This document shows, piece after piece, positions 8,076-16,109 of a stretch of 30,724 nucleotides of DNA. This DNA is from a virus. Where the stretch lies: the IMG/VR virus record IMGVR_UViG_3300048916_000091, positions 1-30,724 of that record. One strand, written 5' to 3'. Made by a program: the position numbers and the translations under genes. Below the pieces are notes generated by a model. It worked only from the letters and a program-made list of their open reading frames with translations. It was not told the DNA's origin and searched no databases. Every line of letters begins with the position of its first letter. Position 1 is the stretch's first letter.

Positions 8076-9347
8076 TTATGCTGCTGCCAGTGCTGCTTTA
8101 GCCGCTGTGAACGTACCCTGAACAAAGGCGTTCAGGTAGTTTGTTTTCACATAGTTGGCTGCCCGGGCTTCTGCCAGGATAGTGATCAGGTTTTTGGTAA
8201 AGTCATCGTTTTCGTAACCGATAGAGATGTTCAGTTCTTCACGCATAGCCAGAATATCTTTGGCGAAGTCGCCGATCAGGAACGCATCCTGAGCAACGCC
8301 AGTGTTTTCAACACCCACCATGCCGGCTATCCTGCGACCATCAGGCGTGGTGAACGGAGGTATCACATAGCGACCTTCGTTGTCCTTGGTCAGGTCCATG
8401 ATAGCCGCCTGAATAGGATTGATCACGAAATAATTTGGCATGAACTGGTTGTTTACCACTTGCCATGCAGCGGCACGGATAACGTCGTATACGTTGGCAT
8501 CAGGAACACCATTTGCCAACGGAGTACCCGTAACGCTGAATGTTGGCGCATAAGAAAGGATGCCCTTCAGGTTGTTGCCCGTGCCATCGCCGCTCAACAG
8601 CTGTTCGTCCAGTTTCAGGTTTACCAGCTCAATCAATTCCTGGTTGATCTCAGAGGCCAAATAGCCAATGTCTGCCAGGGCTTCTTTGGAGGTCTTGATA
8701 TAAGCAGTAACCTTTTTAACTTCTGCAGTACGTTCAACAATGTCGAAGTCTGCCTGGCTTTTTACTGCACCTTCCGCAGTCATGCCCGCGCCACCATCAG
8801 GATTAGCCTGTTCGGCCCATGCCACATACTTAGAAGTAGTAGGACGAACGCTTACCAATTGGCGCATAAAAGGCTGACGCCTTACGATGCGTGCAAACTG
8901 AGGGTCCCAGGTAGTCAAACCATATGTGCCACCACTGTAGTTATTGTTGATGGTCATCGTGCCGGCCGCCTTTGCATTGAAAGCCTTAATAGTCAAGGCA
9001 GCATTGCCTTTCATATTATCTTTCATGCCTTCCAGGTCTGCGCTCTTTCCACGGATGGAATCTTCCAGTGTTTCCACGAAAGACTTTTGTTCGGCTTGTA
9101 AACTGCCGTTTTTGATCAACAGGAACACCTTATCCATGCCCTCTTGATTCTTTTTGTTGGCCTCTTTGATTTCATCAAGGGTGTCTTTCAGCTCCTTGAT
9201 ATCAGTACCGGCTTTTTCCAAAGCTTTCAGTTGTGTATCCAGTGCTTTGATTTGCGCTTCAACTTCGGCTTTCATCTTGGCGCTCATAGATTCCTCTAAT
9301 TTGCTTTTGAGGTCTGCTAGTGCCAATTCGAGTTCTTTCTTATCCAT
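8076..9347 (-). CDS. Major capsid protein (HK97 fold)
   Basis: A 423-residue capsid precursor. Residues 1-105 are a charged coiled-coil scaffold-like delta domain (LELALADLKSKLEESMSAKM), which the adjacent protease would remove. The HK97-fold part follows: RIVRRQPFMRQLVSVRPTTS, a middle region VKSQADFDIVERTAEVKKVT and AYIKTSKEALADIGYLASEI, then VINPIQAAIMDLTKDNEGRY and DGRRIAGMVGVENTGV. Length and order match HK97-type precursors. The ATG lies 5 nt after the protease stop. Confidence 0.95.
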   Translation of the reverse strand: MDKKELELALADLKSKLEESMSAKMKAEVEAQIKALDTQLKALEKAGTDIKELKDTLDEIKEANKKNQEGMDKVFLLIKNGSLQAEQKSFVETLEDSIRGKSADLEGMKDNMKGNAALTIKAFNAKAAGTMTINNNYSGGTYGLTTWDPQFARIVRRQPFMRQLVSVRPTTSKYVAWAEQANPDGGAGMTAEGAVKSQADFDIVERTAEVKKVTAYIKTSKEALADIGYLASEINQELIELVNLKLDEQLLSGDGTGNNLKGILSYAPTFSVTGTPLANGVPDANVYDVIRAAAWQVVNNQFMPNYFVINPIQAAIMDLTKDNEGRYVIPPFTTPDGRRIAGMVGVENTGVAQDAFLIGDFAKDILAMREELNISIGYENDDFTKNLITILAEARAANYVKTNYLNAFVQGTFTAAKAALAAA

Positions 9348-9352
9348 TGTGG

Positions 9353-10096
9353 TTAATTAAGTTGTATGGAGAATGATTTGATAGCGTCTATCAATTCACT
9401 TCCGCTCGGCTCAGTGGTGCGGTCATTGCCGCCCGGCTGAGTGGTTTCAGTAAGTGCCTTATACGCCTGTTCAATAGCGGATAACTCCGCAATGAGTATA
9501 TCGAAAGTGGCATCGGTGAAAGTGCCATTCTTGATAGCTGATTTGAGTAATGGAATACGAGCTAGTATCTGCTCGTTGGTCATTGATTTAAGGCCTGTTA
9601 ATGGGGTTTCGCTATTAGCGCCCCATGCCGTTAAGCTGCTGCCTTCCCATAGCTTTAACTCCTGTAATTCACGTACAGGGTAATCTTTACCGTACATGCT
9701 ATAGGTAGCGGTGTCGTGGTTGCGCCATTTCATTGTTTCGTATCCAATGGAGTGTTCGGTTATCAATCCGCTATCCACCATCTTCACGAAGTCAACTCCC
9801 AGATTATGAGAACCTGTTTGGCTTTCATAGTACAGCCCTTTTAAATCTTCCTTCAATACCTGTATTTCTCCCAGCGGTTGACGTACATCGTGGTTTAAAA
9901 GGTGCTTTACACGAGGCTTGGCGCTATTGGGCCCGCTTTCCGCAATGCTCTTAAGAAATGCTCCTGGTATGATAATATCCCCGTCGCTATCTACATTGTT
10001 GAAGCTGGCAAAATACCCGGTGACAATCCCTTTCTTTCCATCAACATCTTTAATGGAGGCTTTTAGTTCCTGCGGTATGCTGTAGATAGCTTTCAC
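9353..10096 (-). CDS. Prohead maturation protease (HK97 family)
   Basis: A 247-residue S78-type protease that cleaves the capsid scaffold domain and itself. The N-terminal barrel shows GIVTGYFASFNNVDSDGDII and PGAFLKSI. The likely catalytic residues are visible: His69 in KHLLNHD and Ser116 in ITEHSIGYE. A segment LWEGSSLTAWGANSETPL matches the family. The C-terminal 60 residues are helical and rich in Thr/Gly. It is the first minus-strand gene after the promoter-operator at 10108-10133, so it may be transcribed separately from the terminase operon. Confidence 0.93.
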   Translation of the reverse strand: MKAIYSIPQELKASIKDVDGKKGIVTGYFASFNNVDSDGDIIIPGAFLKSIAESGPNSAKPRVKHLLNHDVRQPLGEIQVLKEDLKGLYYESQTGSHNLGVDFVKMVDSGLITEHSIGYETMKWRNHDTATYSMYGKDYPVRELQELKLWEGSSLTAWGANSETPLTGLKSMTNEQILARIPLLKSAIKNGTFTDATFDILIAELSAIEQAYKALTETTQPGGNDRTTEPSGSELIDAIKSFSIQLN

Positions 10097-10107
10097 AGGA
10101 ACAAAAG

Positions 10108-10133
10108 TGTAGTATTATTTACTACACAGTAAT
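10108..10133 (-). promoter_or_regulatory. Promoter-operator of the protease/capsid operon
   Basis: The palindrome TGTAGTA-TTATT-TACTACA (10108-10126, extended by a G/C pair to 10107-10127) lies 11 nt from the protease start. On the minus strand its outer arm overlaps a promoter-like TTACTGTG, which sits 19 nt downstream of a TTTG. That resembles the Bacteroidetes TTTG-N19-TANNTTTG form with mismatches. The same 26-bp unit occurs at 15520-15545 upstream of the terminase operon with only three differences. Repression by a dimeric protein is inferred. Confidence 0.6.
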
Positions 10134-10168
10134 ATTTTATACTACTATTTCCAAAAATTGTAGTATTA

Positions 10169-10209
10169 TTGTATAAGGGTTATACAACTACACTTTAACT
10201 GTTATACAA
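10169..10209 (+). promoter_or_regulatory. Palindrome and direct repeat upstream of the RHH gene
   Basis: A perfect inverted repeat TTGTATAA-GGG-TTATACAA spans 10169-10187. A further direct copy, GTTATACAA, occurs at 10201-10209 and runs into the ATG of the 48-aa regulator, so the same 8-mer is present three times within 41 bp. Ribbon-helix-helix proteins typically bind short repeated or inverted sites, so autoregulation is likely. Confidence 0.55.
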
Positions 10210-10355
10210 TGGCAAAAGAGAAAAAGAAAGGCAGCAACTTCTGCCTGTCAGAAGAGGCTAAGAAAACACTGCGTGAGCTGGCAGCGAAAGAGAATCGCAG
10301 CTACACCAATATGCTGGAAACACTTATTCACCGGGAAAAACAAAAGCAGGGCTGA
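10209..10355 (+). CDS. Small ribbon-helix-helix DNA-binding protein
   Basis: A 48-residue protein (MAKEKKKGSNFCLSEEAKKT) with the ribbon-helix-helix layout: a basic start, a short strand (NFCLS), helix one (EEAKKTLRELAAKE), a turn (NRSYT) and helix two (NMLETLIHREKQ). Its size equals minimal CopG/Arc-type repressors, which act as dimers. It is transcribed opposite to the late genes, and its start overlaps the repeated TTATACAA motif. It is a good candidate for binding the palindromes at 10107-10187 and perhaps the terminase operator. Target choice is inference. Confidence 0.82.
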   Translation: MAKEKKKGSNFCLSEEAKKTLRELAAKENRSYTNMLETLIHREKQKQG

Positions 10356-10412
10356 ATTGGAATATTTTTTAGCAACCATTTCCGCTTTAATTAAGCTTCA
10401 TAAATTCACAAA

Positions 10413-10769
10413 ATGAAAGACAACGAAGTAAGAATAGGCAACTGGATTGCTGAATCAAATGGAAAGCCTTTTCGGGTCGACCCGCGAACAATAGCGCTAT
10501 TATGGGAAGGATCTGCGCCATTATTTCATGGAATTGAATTAAATATTGAGATACTGAAAAATTGCGGGTTTGAGAAGCGGGCCGGAGGGTTTAACGGAGT
10601 ACTTAACTACATCATTTGGGTAGAGCCGATACATAAGATTAGGATAATAGAGGTGGGTAATTTATTCCAGTTCCATTATGTAGATCATACCCTCAATGTG
10701 GTAAGCTTACACCAGCTTCAAAACCTATATTTCGCTTTGACGGGCGAGGAATTAACCGTAAAATTGTAA
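10413..10769 (+). CDS. Hypothetical protein of a phage-associated family
   Basis: A 118-residue soluble protein: MKDNEVRIGNWIAESNGKPF, a central GIELNIEILKNCGFEKRAGG, and a C-terminus VVSLHQLQNLYFALTGEEL. The C-terminal LHxLQNLYFALTGEEL signature recurs in small proteins of Bacteroidetes phages, as I recall from family knowledge. Function is unknown. It forms a short plus-strand island with the ribbon-helix-helix gene and the next zinc-ribbon gene, opposite to the surrounding head genes. Confidence 0.8.
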   Translation: MKDNEVRIGNWIAESNGKPFRVDPRTIALLWEGSAPLFHGIELNIEILKNCGFEKRAGGFNGVLNYIIWVEPIHKIRIIEVGNLFQFHYVDHTLNVVSLHQLQNLYFALTGEELTVKL

Positions 10770-10771
10770 GT

Positions 10772-11287
10772 ATGACCATCATTAAAATAGACCGTAGCAC
10801 CATAAAGCGTAATGAAAACGCGGGAATGGAAACCACCTGCATGCCAGGACTCACAACCGGGCGGTTCAGTTTGAGTAAATCTATTCCGGATTGGCTCTTA
10901 AAGCCGGTAAGGACTGAATATGGTATTGAATGCCCGGATGGTATTATAGTAACCGAGTGGCAAGCAGATGAGGATGGAAAGGTAATATACGCATCTGGCG
11001 TAATAGAGGGCCCAGAGGCTGCGCAGATCTTTGATGGCATAGATGGGGCTGAAATAGCATTCACTACGGAAAGAATACGTTTCGATCACACTCCAATACC
11101 AGAATACTCGTACAGATACGAAGACCCATCTATACCATGCAGCAGCTGTGGAAAGGAAACTTTGTTAAGTCAGATACCAGAAAGGCAAGGCATTGACGAT
11201 GATTATCAATATTGCCCACATTGTGACGAATATGAACCCTTTCAATATACTTACGAAAAGTTTGACAGGTCTATGGTTGCCGTATAA
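10772..11287 (+). CDS. Hypothetical protein with C-terminal zinc ribbon
   Basis: A 171-residue protein. Residues 1-110 have no recognised motif. Residues 123-151 carry two CxxC knuckles, C123-x2-C126 (PCSSCGKE) and C148-x2-C151 (YCPHCDEY), spaced as in a zinc ribbon. It starts 2 nt after the upstream stop, so the two genes are probably co-transcribed. Its 3' end overlaps the convergent minor-head gene by 17 nt. A DNA- or protein-binding role is plausible from the zinc ribbon alone. Confidence 0.75.
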   Translation: MTIIKIDRSTIKRNENAGMETTCMPGLTTGRFSLSKSIPDWLLKPVRTEYGIECPDGIIVTEWQADEDGKVIYASGVIEGPEAAQIFDGIDGAEIAFTTERIRFDHTPIPEYSYRYEDPSIPCSSCGKETLLSQIPERQGIDDDYQYCPHCDEYEPFQYTYEKFDRSMVAV

Positions 11288-12050
11288 GCCTACCCCTTGC
11301 ATCCCTTATAGCTTCCATTCCGACAGTACAGCGGCAGTTGATCGTTTCTTTCGCTGGCCCATTAGGATCGCCGGGTTGTTTCATAGGGAAACCTCCAACC
11401 TGGAAAGAGTCATCGAATCCAACCGTTTGGCCATCTGCCAGCAAGTGATCGCGCCGGGTACGGTTGTCTTTGGCTGATATCCACACCTTACGCATTGCTA
11501 ATCCGGTCTTTCTGGCTCCTTCTATAGCTCCTGCATTGGAGGCGCGTACTGTTTCGGTGCGGGTAATAACGAGCGCCTTGTTTTTGGTGAAATCAGACCC
11601 GACCATATCATTCGCTATTTGCTCGAAGCTTTTACCTTCCGCCAATCCCTCCGTTATCTGCTCACGCACCCAATTGCGCAGGGTTGATGTTATAGGCAGC
11701 GCCGACTTGTTCAGGATATTTAACTCAAAATACTGGTCAATGTAATCCAGCAGCTCGCTATTAATATTGCTCATTCGCTTGAGCTGGTTCAACTCGCGAT
11801 AGGTCATCATACCCCACCTACCGCCGGCATCCCGATAGAGCGGCTTTAGCACCTTCATAATGGGCTCTATAGTGATCACCTGGTCAATGTGAGCAACCGC
11901 AAAGGGAAAGGTATGTATTGCAGCATAGTCGATAAACTGCTGGATCTGAGCAAGCAGGGCTTTGCGCATCGGCCCGCGCCATTTCGTTTCCATTTGAGCC
12001 TGGAAGATGTGGAATTGACGCCAGCGTTTATTTTGGTCATGTTTGGTCAT
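11271..12050 (-). CDS. Minor head protein (Mu F / SPP1 gp7-like)
   Basis: A 259-residue head morphogenesis protein. The N-terminal half is helical (TKWRGPMRKALLAQIQQFID). The C-terminal domain shows the family signature: ITRTETVRASNAGAIEGARK, then WISAKDNRTRRDHLLADGQT, and PGDPNGPAKETINCRCTVG. These proteins sit inside the capsid near the portal and are needed for correct assembly or DNA injection. It follows the 54-aa ORF with a 14-nt overlap and converges on the zinc-ribbon gene. Confidence 0.92.
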   Translation of the reverse strand: MTKHDQNKRWRQFHIFQAQMETKWRGPMRKALLAQIQQFIDYAAIHTFPFAVAHIDQVITIEPIMKVLKPLYRDAGGRWGMMTYRELNQLKRMSNINSELLDYIDQYFELNILNKSALPITSTLRNWVREQITEGLAEGKSFEQIANDMVGSDFTKNKALVITRTETVRASNAGAIEGARKTGLAMRKVWISAKDNRTRRDHLLADGQTVGFDDSFQVGGFPMKQPGDPNGPAKETINCRCTVGMEAIRDARGRLIRQP

Positions 12051-12201
12051 GTTGCACTATTGTTGGCGTCATTTGCTCCTGATACCATGCTTTTATGCGA
12101 TCAATGAGTTGCTTTCGGGCCTTCAGCTTTATCCCCTTTCCTATCTCGCATTCCTTCTTTGCGAAGGGGATAGCCTTTTCTGCTATTTCTTCCAGGGTCA
12201 T
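12037..12201 (-). CDS. Small helical ORF between portal and minor head genes
   Basis: A longer frame starts at 12285, but the ATG at 12201 overlaps the portal TGA as ATGA, so I choose that start. The product is 54 residues (MTLEEIAEKAIPFAKKECEI), amphipathic and Lys-rich, ending MTPTIVQHDQT. It overlaps the minor head gene start by 14 nt. The tight coupling suggests translation with both neighbours. No family is recognised. Confidence 0.65.
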   Translation of the reverse strand: MTLEEIAEKAIPFAKKECEIGKGIKLKARKQLIDRIKAWYQEQMTPTIVQHDQT

Positions 12202-13631
12202 GGCTGTGGATTGTTTGGATCGGTTACCAAAGGATCTACTACGATGGTAGCCTGTGAGAGTGGCGCGTAAGTATTGGGCACCCATGGTTCGTCCATTTCG
12301 GGCTCTGTACGTTTCTCAAACTTCTGCACCTCACGCTTTTCGTTGGGGGAAATCCACCAGGAAGCAGCAAGCCATTCAGCTGTTGTTTTCATGTCTGGCT
12401 GCAGCTCGCTTATGCCGGTTATATCGCAGTCAACCACCAGTTTCCTGCCTTTTGTTGAGAATGTAGGCGCCACATGAGTATTGAGTAGGTCGCGGTAAGC
12501 GTACACCTCTGGAAGTACTGCATTAGTGTATAGGCGCTTAATCATGTGGCCCACGTTGTTATCTGTGCCCGCCTCATGATTATTGAGCAAAACCGAGTCC
12601 ACGCCGTAAATGTTACACAGCTGATCCATGGTAAGCTTTTCACCCTCAATCTGGTTGAGGTCAACCGGAGAAATGCCGGTTTGATGAAACTGTGTATCGC
12701 CAGACATAAACATCCCTTTACCTCTATTCTCAGGTCCCGCATACTCTTTTTCGTGCCTCTCCTTTACTTTGGTTATCTGACTGACACTTGAATTGTCCGC
12801 CGAAATATCCTTATTCGACAATATCCAGGATGGACCGCCGTTTTGATACTGTGCCACGCTGGCGTCTTTAGCGGCGCTTGATCTCTCGGTTATCTTCAAA
12901 GCCACCTCAACAGGCGAAAGACCATAAAGCTGCGACCCTGATGTATTAAAACGAGGATTCCAATACCTCATGTGCAAAACCTCGGTCGTTTCCAGAAGCT
13001 TAACCCCATTCATAAGCATCTCGTAGCCCAACACAAAGGCGGGAAATCCTTGACTCGCAATGATGAAAGTGTATTCGGTGGGCATAGGGTAAAACCCTTG
13101 TATTTTGCCAGCATTTGCCCCCAAATCAAGGCGCGGCGTGTAAATGAATGAGTTACCAGATATTAACCGGTTACCATACACGGCCTCGTAATACTCTTGG
13201 CGACTCTGTGTTTCGTTTGGTCGGTCAAGCTTCATCTGCAACTCATCGTTGTCGCCCGCTATCTCAAGCGCTTTTTCCTGCTGCCGTTTGAGGTTATACA
13301 TGCCTTCCGGTGTATAATCCTTCTTGTTGCGCATATCGGCATACTTCTGATACTCCTTTTCATCCTTCTTAACGTACGACCACAGCTGTACCATAGCTGC
13401 CGTTTTATCTATCAATCGCACAATGGAATATAGGTCACTATTGGTGGCATAAACCTGGCTGCCCGGCTTGCCCTTGGTAAAATTGGGCACAAGCACTTGT
13501 GGCAGGTTGCTATTGAGGAATATACCTGACAGCTGAGCCTGCATTTCGGACCGGATCAACTCCTTTGCTTCTTCGATCCTTTGCTCCGCTTGTCGGGCCT
13601 TTGTTATCTCAAAACCGAATATTTTTGCCAT
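12198..13631 (-). CDS. Portal protein (HK97 type)
   Basis: A 477-residue portal subunit, forming the dodecameric DNA channel at one capsid vertex. Visible family segments are YSIVRLIDKTAAMVQLW near residues 65-85, RLISGNSFIYTPRLD and FYPMPTEYTFIIA near 155-190, then LHMRYWNPRF and YGLSPVEVALKITERSSAAK near 220-250, and GPSWILSNKD after that. The C-terminus (MDEPWVPNTYAPLSQATIVV) is Pro-rich. It lies between the large terminase and minor head genes, the usual order. Length is normal to slightly long. Confidence 0.94.
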   Translation of the reverse strand: MAKIFGFEITKARQAEQRIEEAKELIRSEMQAQLSGIFLNSNLPQVLVPNFTKGKPGSQVYATNSDLYSIVRLIDKTAAMVQLWSYVKKDEKEYQKYADMRNKKDYTPEGMYNLKRQQEKALEIAGDNDELQMKLDRPNETQSRQEYYEAVYGNRLISGNSFIYTPRLDLGANAGKIQGFYPMPTEYTFIIASQGFPAFVLGYEMLMNGVKLLETTEVLHMRYWNPRFNTSGSQLYGLSPVEVALKITERSSAAKDASVAQYQNGGPSWILSNKDISADNSSVSQITKVKERHEKEYAGPENRGKGMFMSGDTQFHQTGISPVDLNQIEGEKLTMDQLCNIYGVDSVLLNNHEAGTDNNVGHMIKRLYTNAVLPEVYAYRDLLNTHVAPTFSTKGRKLVVDCDITGISELQPDMKTTAEWLAASWWISPNEKREVQKFEKRTEPEMDEPWVPNTYAPLSQATIVVDPLVTDPNNPQP

Positions 13632-13641
13632 TGGTTTGCAT

Positions 13642-15051
13642 TTATGCTACTGCCCACATCTGCACGGGGCTTAATTCAAAGTACATTCGCATCATCAGTG
13701 TATCAGAATAGTCTGGCGATCGCCCTAAAAGCTCCTTAACCTCATCTTTGGGCACTATTTCCAGCTTTCCATCACTATCTGCGTTCTTTTTCTTCACCTG
13801 TTCCAGTTCTTCGACCAGCGCCTCTTTAATCTCTTCATTTTCGCAGTGGACATACATTTCGCCGGTGTTTACCACTTCTGAAAGCATGTAATAACACTGC
13901 GTTTTCAGGTTCTTATAGTTCTCGTCGGTCTTGCTCTTAGGGTTGGGCATTGGCTTGCCGTTATTCACGAATCCCTTACAATTCAATTGGTCAACCACAC
14001 CACCACCTACACCATCCTCATCGACAATCACATTCGACATTCCGATCTTATTCTTCCCCGCCAAGTGCTTAATGAAGGATGACACCTCGGTAGTGCTTTT
14101 GCCCCTCAGCACATGAACGCTTTCAACCCTGAACCCTGACCAAAGCATAATAACCGAATTATCCCGACCAAACCGGGCTATATCCGCTGTGATGTACTTT
14201 GTCCCACCGGCAACATATTCGTTTGTGAATAGGTTGGTGATGGTATCGTAATCCATCAGGGCGTTATCGTCATCGTCATAATCGAAGTTTCCAAACAGTA
14301 ACCGTTGCTTCTTCGTCTTGTCCTTGATCGCATGCAGCTGTTCGATATACACACTGTCGATAAACGGATTATCTGTTACCAGCGCCTGCAGGAACTTCAC
14401 GTGTGCCGGCAACGCACCTGTTTTAAACGGCTTCCAGAACGTAGTGTGACACCAGTTCTTTTTCGGGTTAAGTGTTACAAAGAGCTTTGGAATGATGCCG
14501 TATTTATCATTCAAATGCCTGCCTATCCTGGTCCTAAGCGTATCATAAGCGCCGAAATTTACTTCTCCCCCTTCCTCTATCCAGCCGCCGGTGTATTCTA
14601 TCGAACCATAACGCTCATACAGCGGATCGCTGGGCAAATACTTCAGATCCAGCAGGTCTATCCGGCTCCCATTCGTAAACTGGATAAAATGGTCCTGCCC
14701 GTTATACCTCCACCCTTCTATTCCGTAAGCCTTACAAACCTTGATAAAGGTCTGAAAGGTCGATTCCCGTAGCCTTTTTAGCTCTTCCCGGCCAATAAAC
14801 CACCTGGTGCCAGGGAAAGCTTCACACATATAGGCCAGCCAGCCGCAGCCCGTCCAGCTCTTTGCGCCGCCTGCAGCACCACCGTAGGCACATTCCCGCG
14901 TTGTGTCATCGGTGAGAATGCGTAAACATTCGTCCTGTATACTGTGATAATGCCCATTATGATGTGTGATAAAATCAAAATTCCGACGCTTAAAAAGCTC
15001 GGTGCGGAGTTCAGACAACCGTATTTTGCTGATTGCTTCACTGAGGCTCAT
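13642..15051 (-). CDS. terL: Terminase large subunit
   Basis: A 469-residue packaging motor and nuclease. The ATPase domain has a Walker-A-like GGAAGGAKSWTG at residues 57-68 and a Walker-B-like stretch YTGGWIEEGGEV at 153-164 with the catalytic acidic pair. The motif FVTLNPKKNW near 191-200 fits the coupling segment. The RNase-H-like nuclease domain shows D290 (ITADIARFGRD), D344-D346 (VIVDEDGVGGG) and a final SPDYSDTLMMRMYF. All three acidic positions look intact. It overlaps the small subunit gene by 14 nt. Confidence 0.96.
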   Translation of the reverse strand: MSLSEAISKIRLSELRTELFKRRNFDFITHHNGHYHSIQDECLRILTDDTTRECAYGGAAGGAKSWTGCGWLAYMCEAFPGTRWFIGREELKRLRESTFQTFIKVCKAYGIEGWRYNGQDHFIQFTNGSRIDLLDLKYLPSDPLYERYGSIEYTGGWIEEGGEVNFGAYDTLRTRIGRHLNDKYGIIPKLFVTLNPKKNWCHTTFWKPFKTGALPAHVKFLQALVTDNPFIDSVYIEQLHAIKDKTKKQRLLFGNFDYDDDDNALMDYDTITNLFTNEYVAGGTKYITADIARFGRDNSVIMLWSGFRVESVHVLRGKSTTEVSSFIKHLAGKNKIGMSNVIVDEDGVGGGVVDQLNCKGFVNNGKPMPNPKSKTDENYKNLKTQCYYMLSEVVNTGEMYVHCENEEIKEALVEELEQVKKKNADSDGKLEIVPKDEVKELLGRSPDYSDTLMMRMYFELSPVQMWAVA

Positions 15052-15520
15052 TTGATTTTTGGGCTTTCAATATCCTTTCCAGATGGGCCAGATCCTCGGT
15101 GGATACCGTGTCAAGATCCACATGGTTCGTCACCTTCACGTCTGATTTGCTCTCCACCTTGTCCACAAGGCCCAATTTGCGGGCGATAATATTGTGCTGG
15201 TAGATACCGACGGAAGCGCCTTCAAACTGATCTGTCTCAATGCACCGCTTAATGCGCGCAATGATGGGGGCGAATTCTGTGTATCGCTGTTCTTTATTGG
15301 CCTCGTAATCCTTCAATTCTGCAATAACTCCCTGTTCATCAAGGAATGACTCGAAGCCTACAAATGTCAAAGGCCGCTCGAGGCGGCGCTCTACTTCGTT
15401 GGCATCTTTACCTACGAAGTCATGCTTTAAAATAGGGTGAAGCTTAATCCAGTCGCGGTATGCAACAAAGAGATTCCAGAGTATTTCCGGCGTTTCGATA
15501 TTTTTCGGCCTTCCCGCCAT
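15038..15520 (-). CDS. terS: Terminase small subunit
   Basis: A 160-residue DNA-recognition partner of the large terminase. The N-terminus MAGRPKNIETPEILWNLFVA is characteristic of Bacteroidetes phage small terminases, followed by a helical domain (FVGFESFLDEQGVIAELKDY) and ARIKRCIETDQFEGASVGIY, then IARKLGLVDKVE. It is the first late gene. The start codon overlaps the inner arm of the palindrome at 15520-15538, so a protein bound there would block initiation or transcription of the whole packaging operon. Confidence 0.93.
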   Translation of the reverse strand: MAGRPKNIETPEILWNLFVAYRDWIKLHPILKHDFVGKDANEVERRLERPLTFVGFESFLDEQGVIAELKDYEANKEQRYTEFAPIIARIKRCIETDQFEGASVGIYQHNIIARKLGLVDKVESKSDVKVTNHVDLDTVSTEDLAHLERILKAQKSNEPQ

Positions 15521-15545
15521 GTAGTAATATATACTACAAAGTAAT
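15520..15545 (-). promoter_or_regulatory. Promoter-operator of the terminase (late) operon
   Basis: The palindrome TGTAGTA-ATATA-TACTACA spans 15520-15538 and touches the terminase start codon. On the minus strand it overlaps a promoter-like TTACTTTG, preceded by a TTTG about 21 nt upstream. Over 26 bp this unit matches the one at 10108-10133 at 23 positions. A further partial copy (TACTACC) lies at about 15552-15558. Coordinate control of packaging and capsid genes by one repressor is inferred. Confidence 0.6.
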
Positions 15546-15573
15546 AAAAAATACTACCATCAGGGCAAAAAAA

Positions 15574-15891
15574 TTATTTCCGGGCTTTCAGTTCCTGGAT
15601 AGTAAGCTCTAAAACGGAGATAAGATCGAGTGACTGTAGCTCATTTTGCGGGGATGAATACTTTGTACTTGACAGGCCCAATATCCAATTAGCGGAAACT
15701 CCGGATAGCTGGCAGATACTTACCAGTTGGGGAATAGTAAACCCGCTCTCCCCCCTTTTCAGCTTGCTGGTATTTCGGGAATTGAAACCAATACGCCTCA
15801 TTGCTTCGGAATTGCTTATTCCTTCCTTTAACTGGTATTCTTCCAGTACTTCCAGTATTCTTTTGTTATGGGGGAGAAGTTTGGGGGGCAT
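15574..15891 (-). CDS. HTH (XRE-family) transcriptional regulator
   Basis: A 105-residue protein with an XRE-type helix-turn-helix at about residues 10-70: RILEVLEEYQLKEGISNSEA, then MRRIGFNSRNTSKLKRGESG, then FTIPQLVSICQLSGVSANWI and LGL. The C-terminal 35 residues are a helix that may dimerise (LISVLELTIQELKARK). No peptidase domain is present, so it is not a RecA-cleavable repressor. It sits next to the terminase operator and downstream of the cargo genes. It could be a lysogeny regulator or a late-gene controller. Confidence 0.88.
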   Translation of the reverse strand: MPPKLLPHNKRILEVLEEYQLKEGISNSEAMRRIGFNSRNTSKLKRGESGFTIPQLVSICQLSGVSANWILGLSSTKYSSPQNELQSLDLISVLELTIQELKARK

Positions 15892-15921
15892 ATGCTGGTA
15901 AGGATATTGGATTTTAAGGAC

Positions 15922-16095
15922 CTATCGGCAAACACCACACTTTCCGCCGTTCTGATGACAGTGTTTGCATGAACTACAGTTCCGGCAGGCGGTACATGGA
16001 GTCGAACCGGTACATGTTCCGTCTTTGTCATCTTTAGCTGTACAGGATGAAATTAAAGCAGTTGCCAAAGCGGCAGCAAGTAGTAATCGTTTCAT
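15922..16095 (-). CDS. Cys-rich small lipoprotein
   Basis: A 57-residue ORF (MKRLLLAAALATALISSCTA at the N-terminus). Residues 1-17 form a lipoprotein signal peptide with lipobox ISSC, the lipidated Cys being C18. The mature part is only about 40 residues and holds eight further Cys: C28, then C34, C37, C40, C43 and C46 at three-residue spacing, then C53 and C56. That CxxCxxCxxCxxC ladder suggests metal binding or disulphide knotting at the outer membrane. A competing frame at 15828-16031 lacks these features. It is probably co-transcribed with the secreted-protein genes upstream. Confidence 0.85.
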   Translation of the reverse strand: MKRLLLAAALATALISSCTAKDDKDGTCTGSTPCTACRNCSSCKHCHQNGGKCGVCR

Positions 16096-16109
16096 TTTTG
16101 TTTTTTTGA

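Noticed and set aside
8460-9101. 213-codon plus-strand ORF
   Set aside because: Antisense to the major capsid gene, with no recognisable motif or start signal.
15828-16031. 67-codon minus-strand ORF
   Set aside because: It overlaps the HTH gene start and conflicts with the 57-aa lipoprotein frame, which has a signal peptide, a lipobox and regular Cys spacing.
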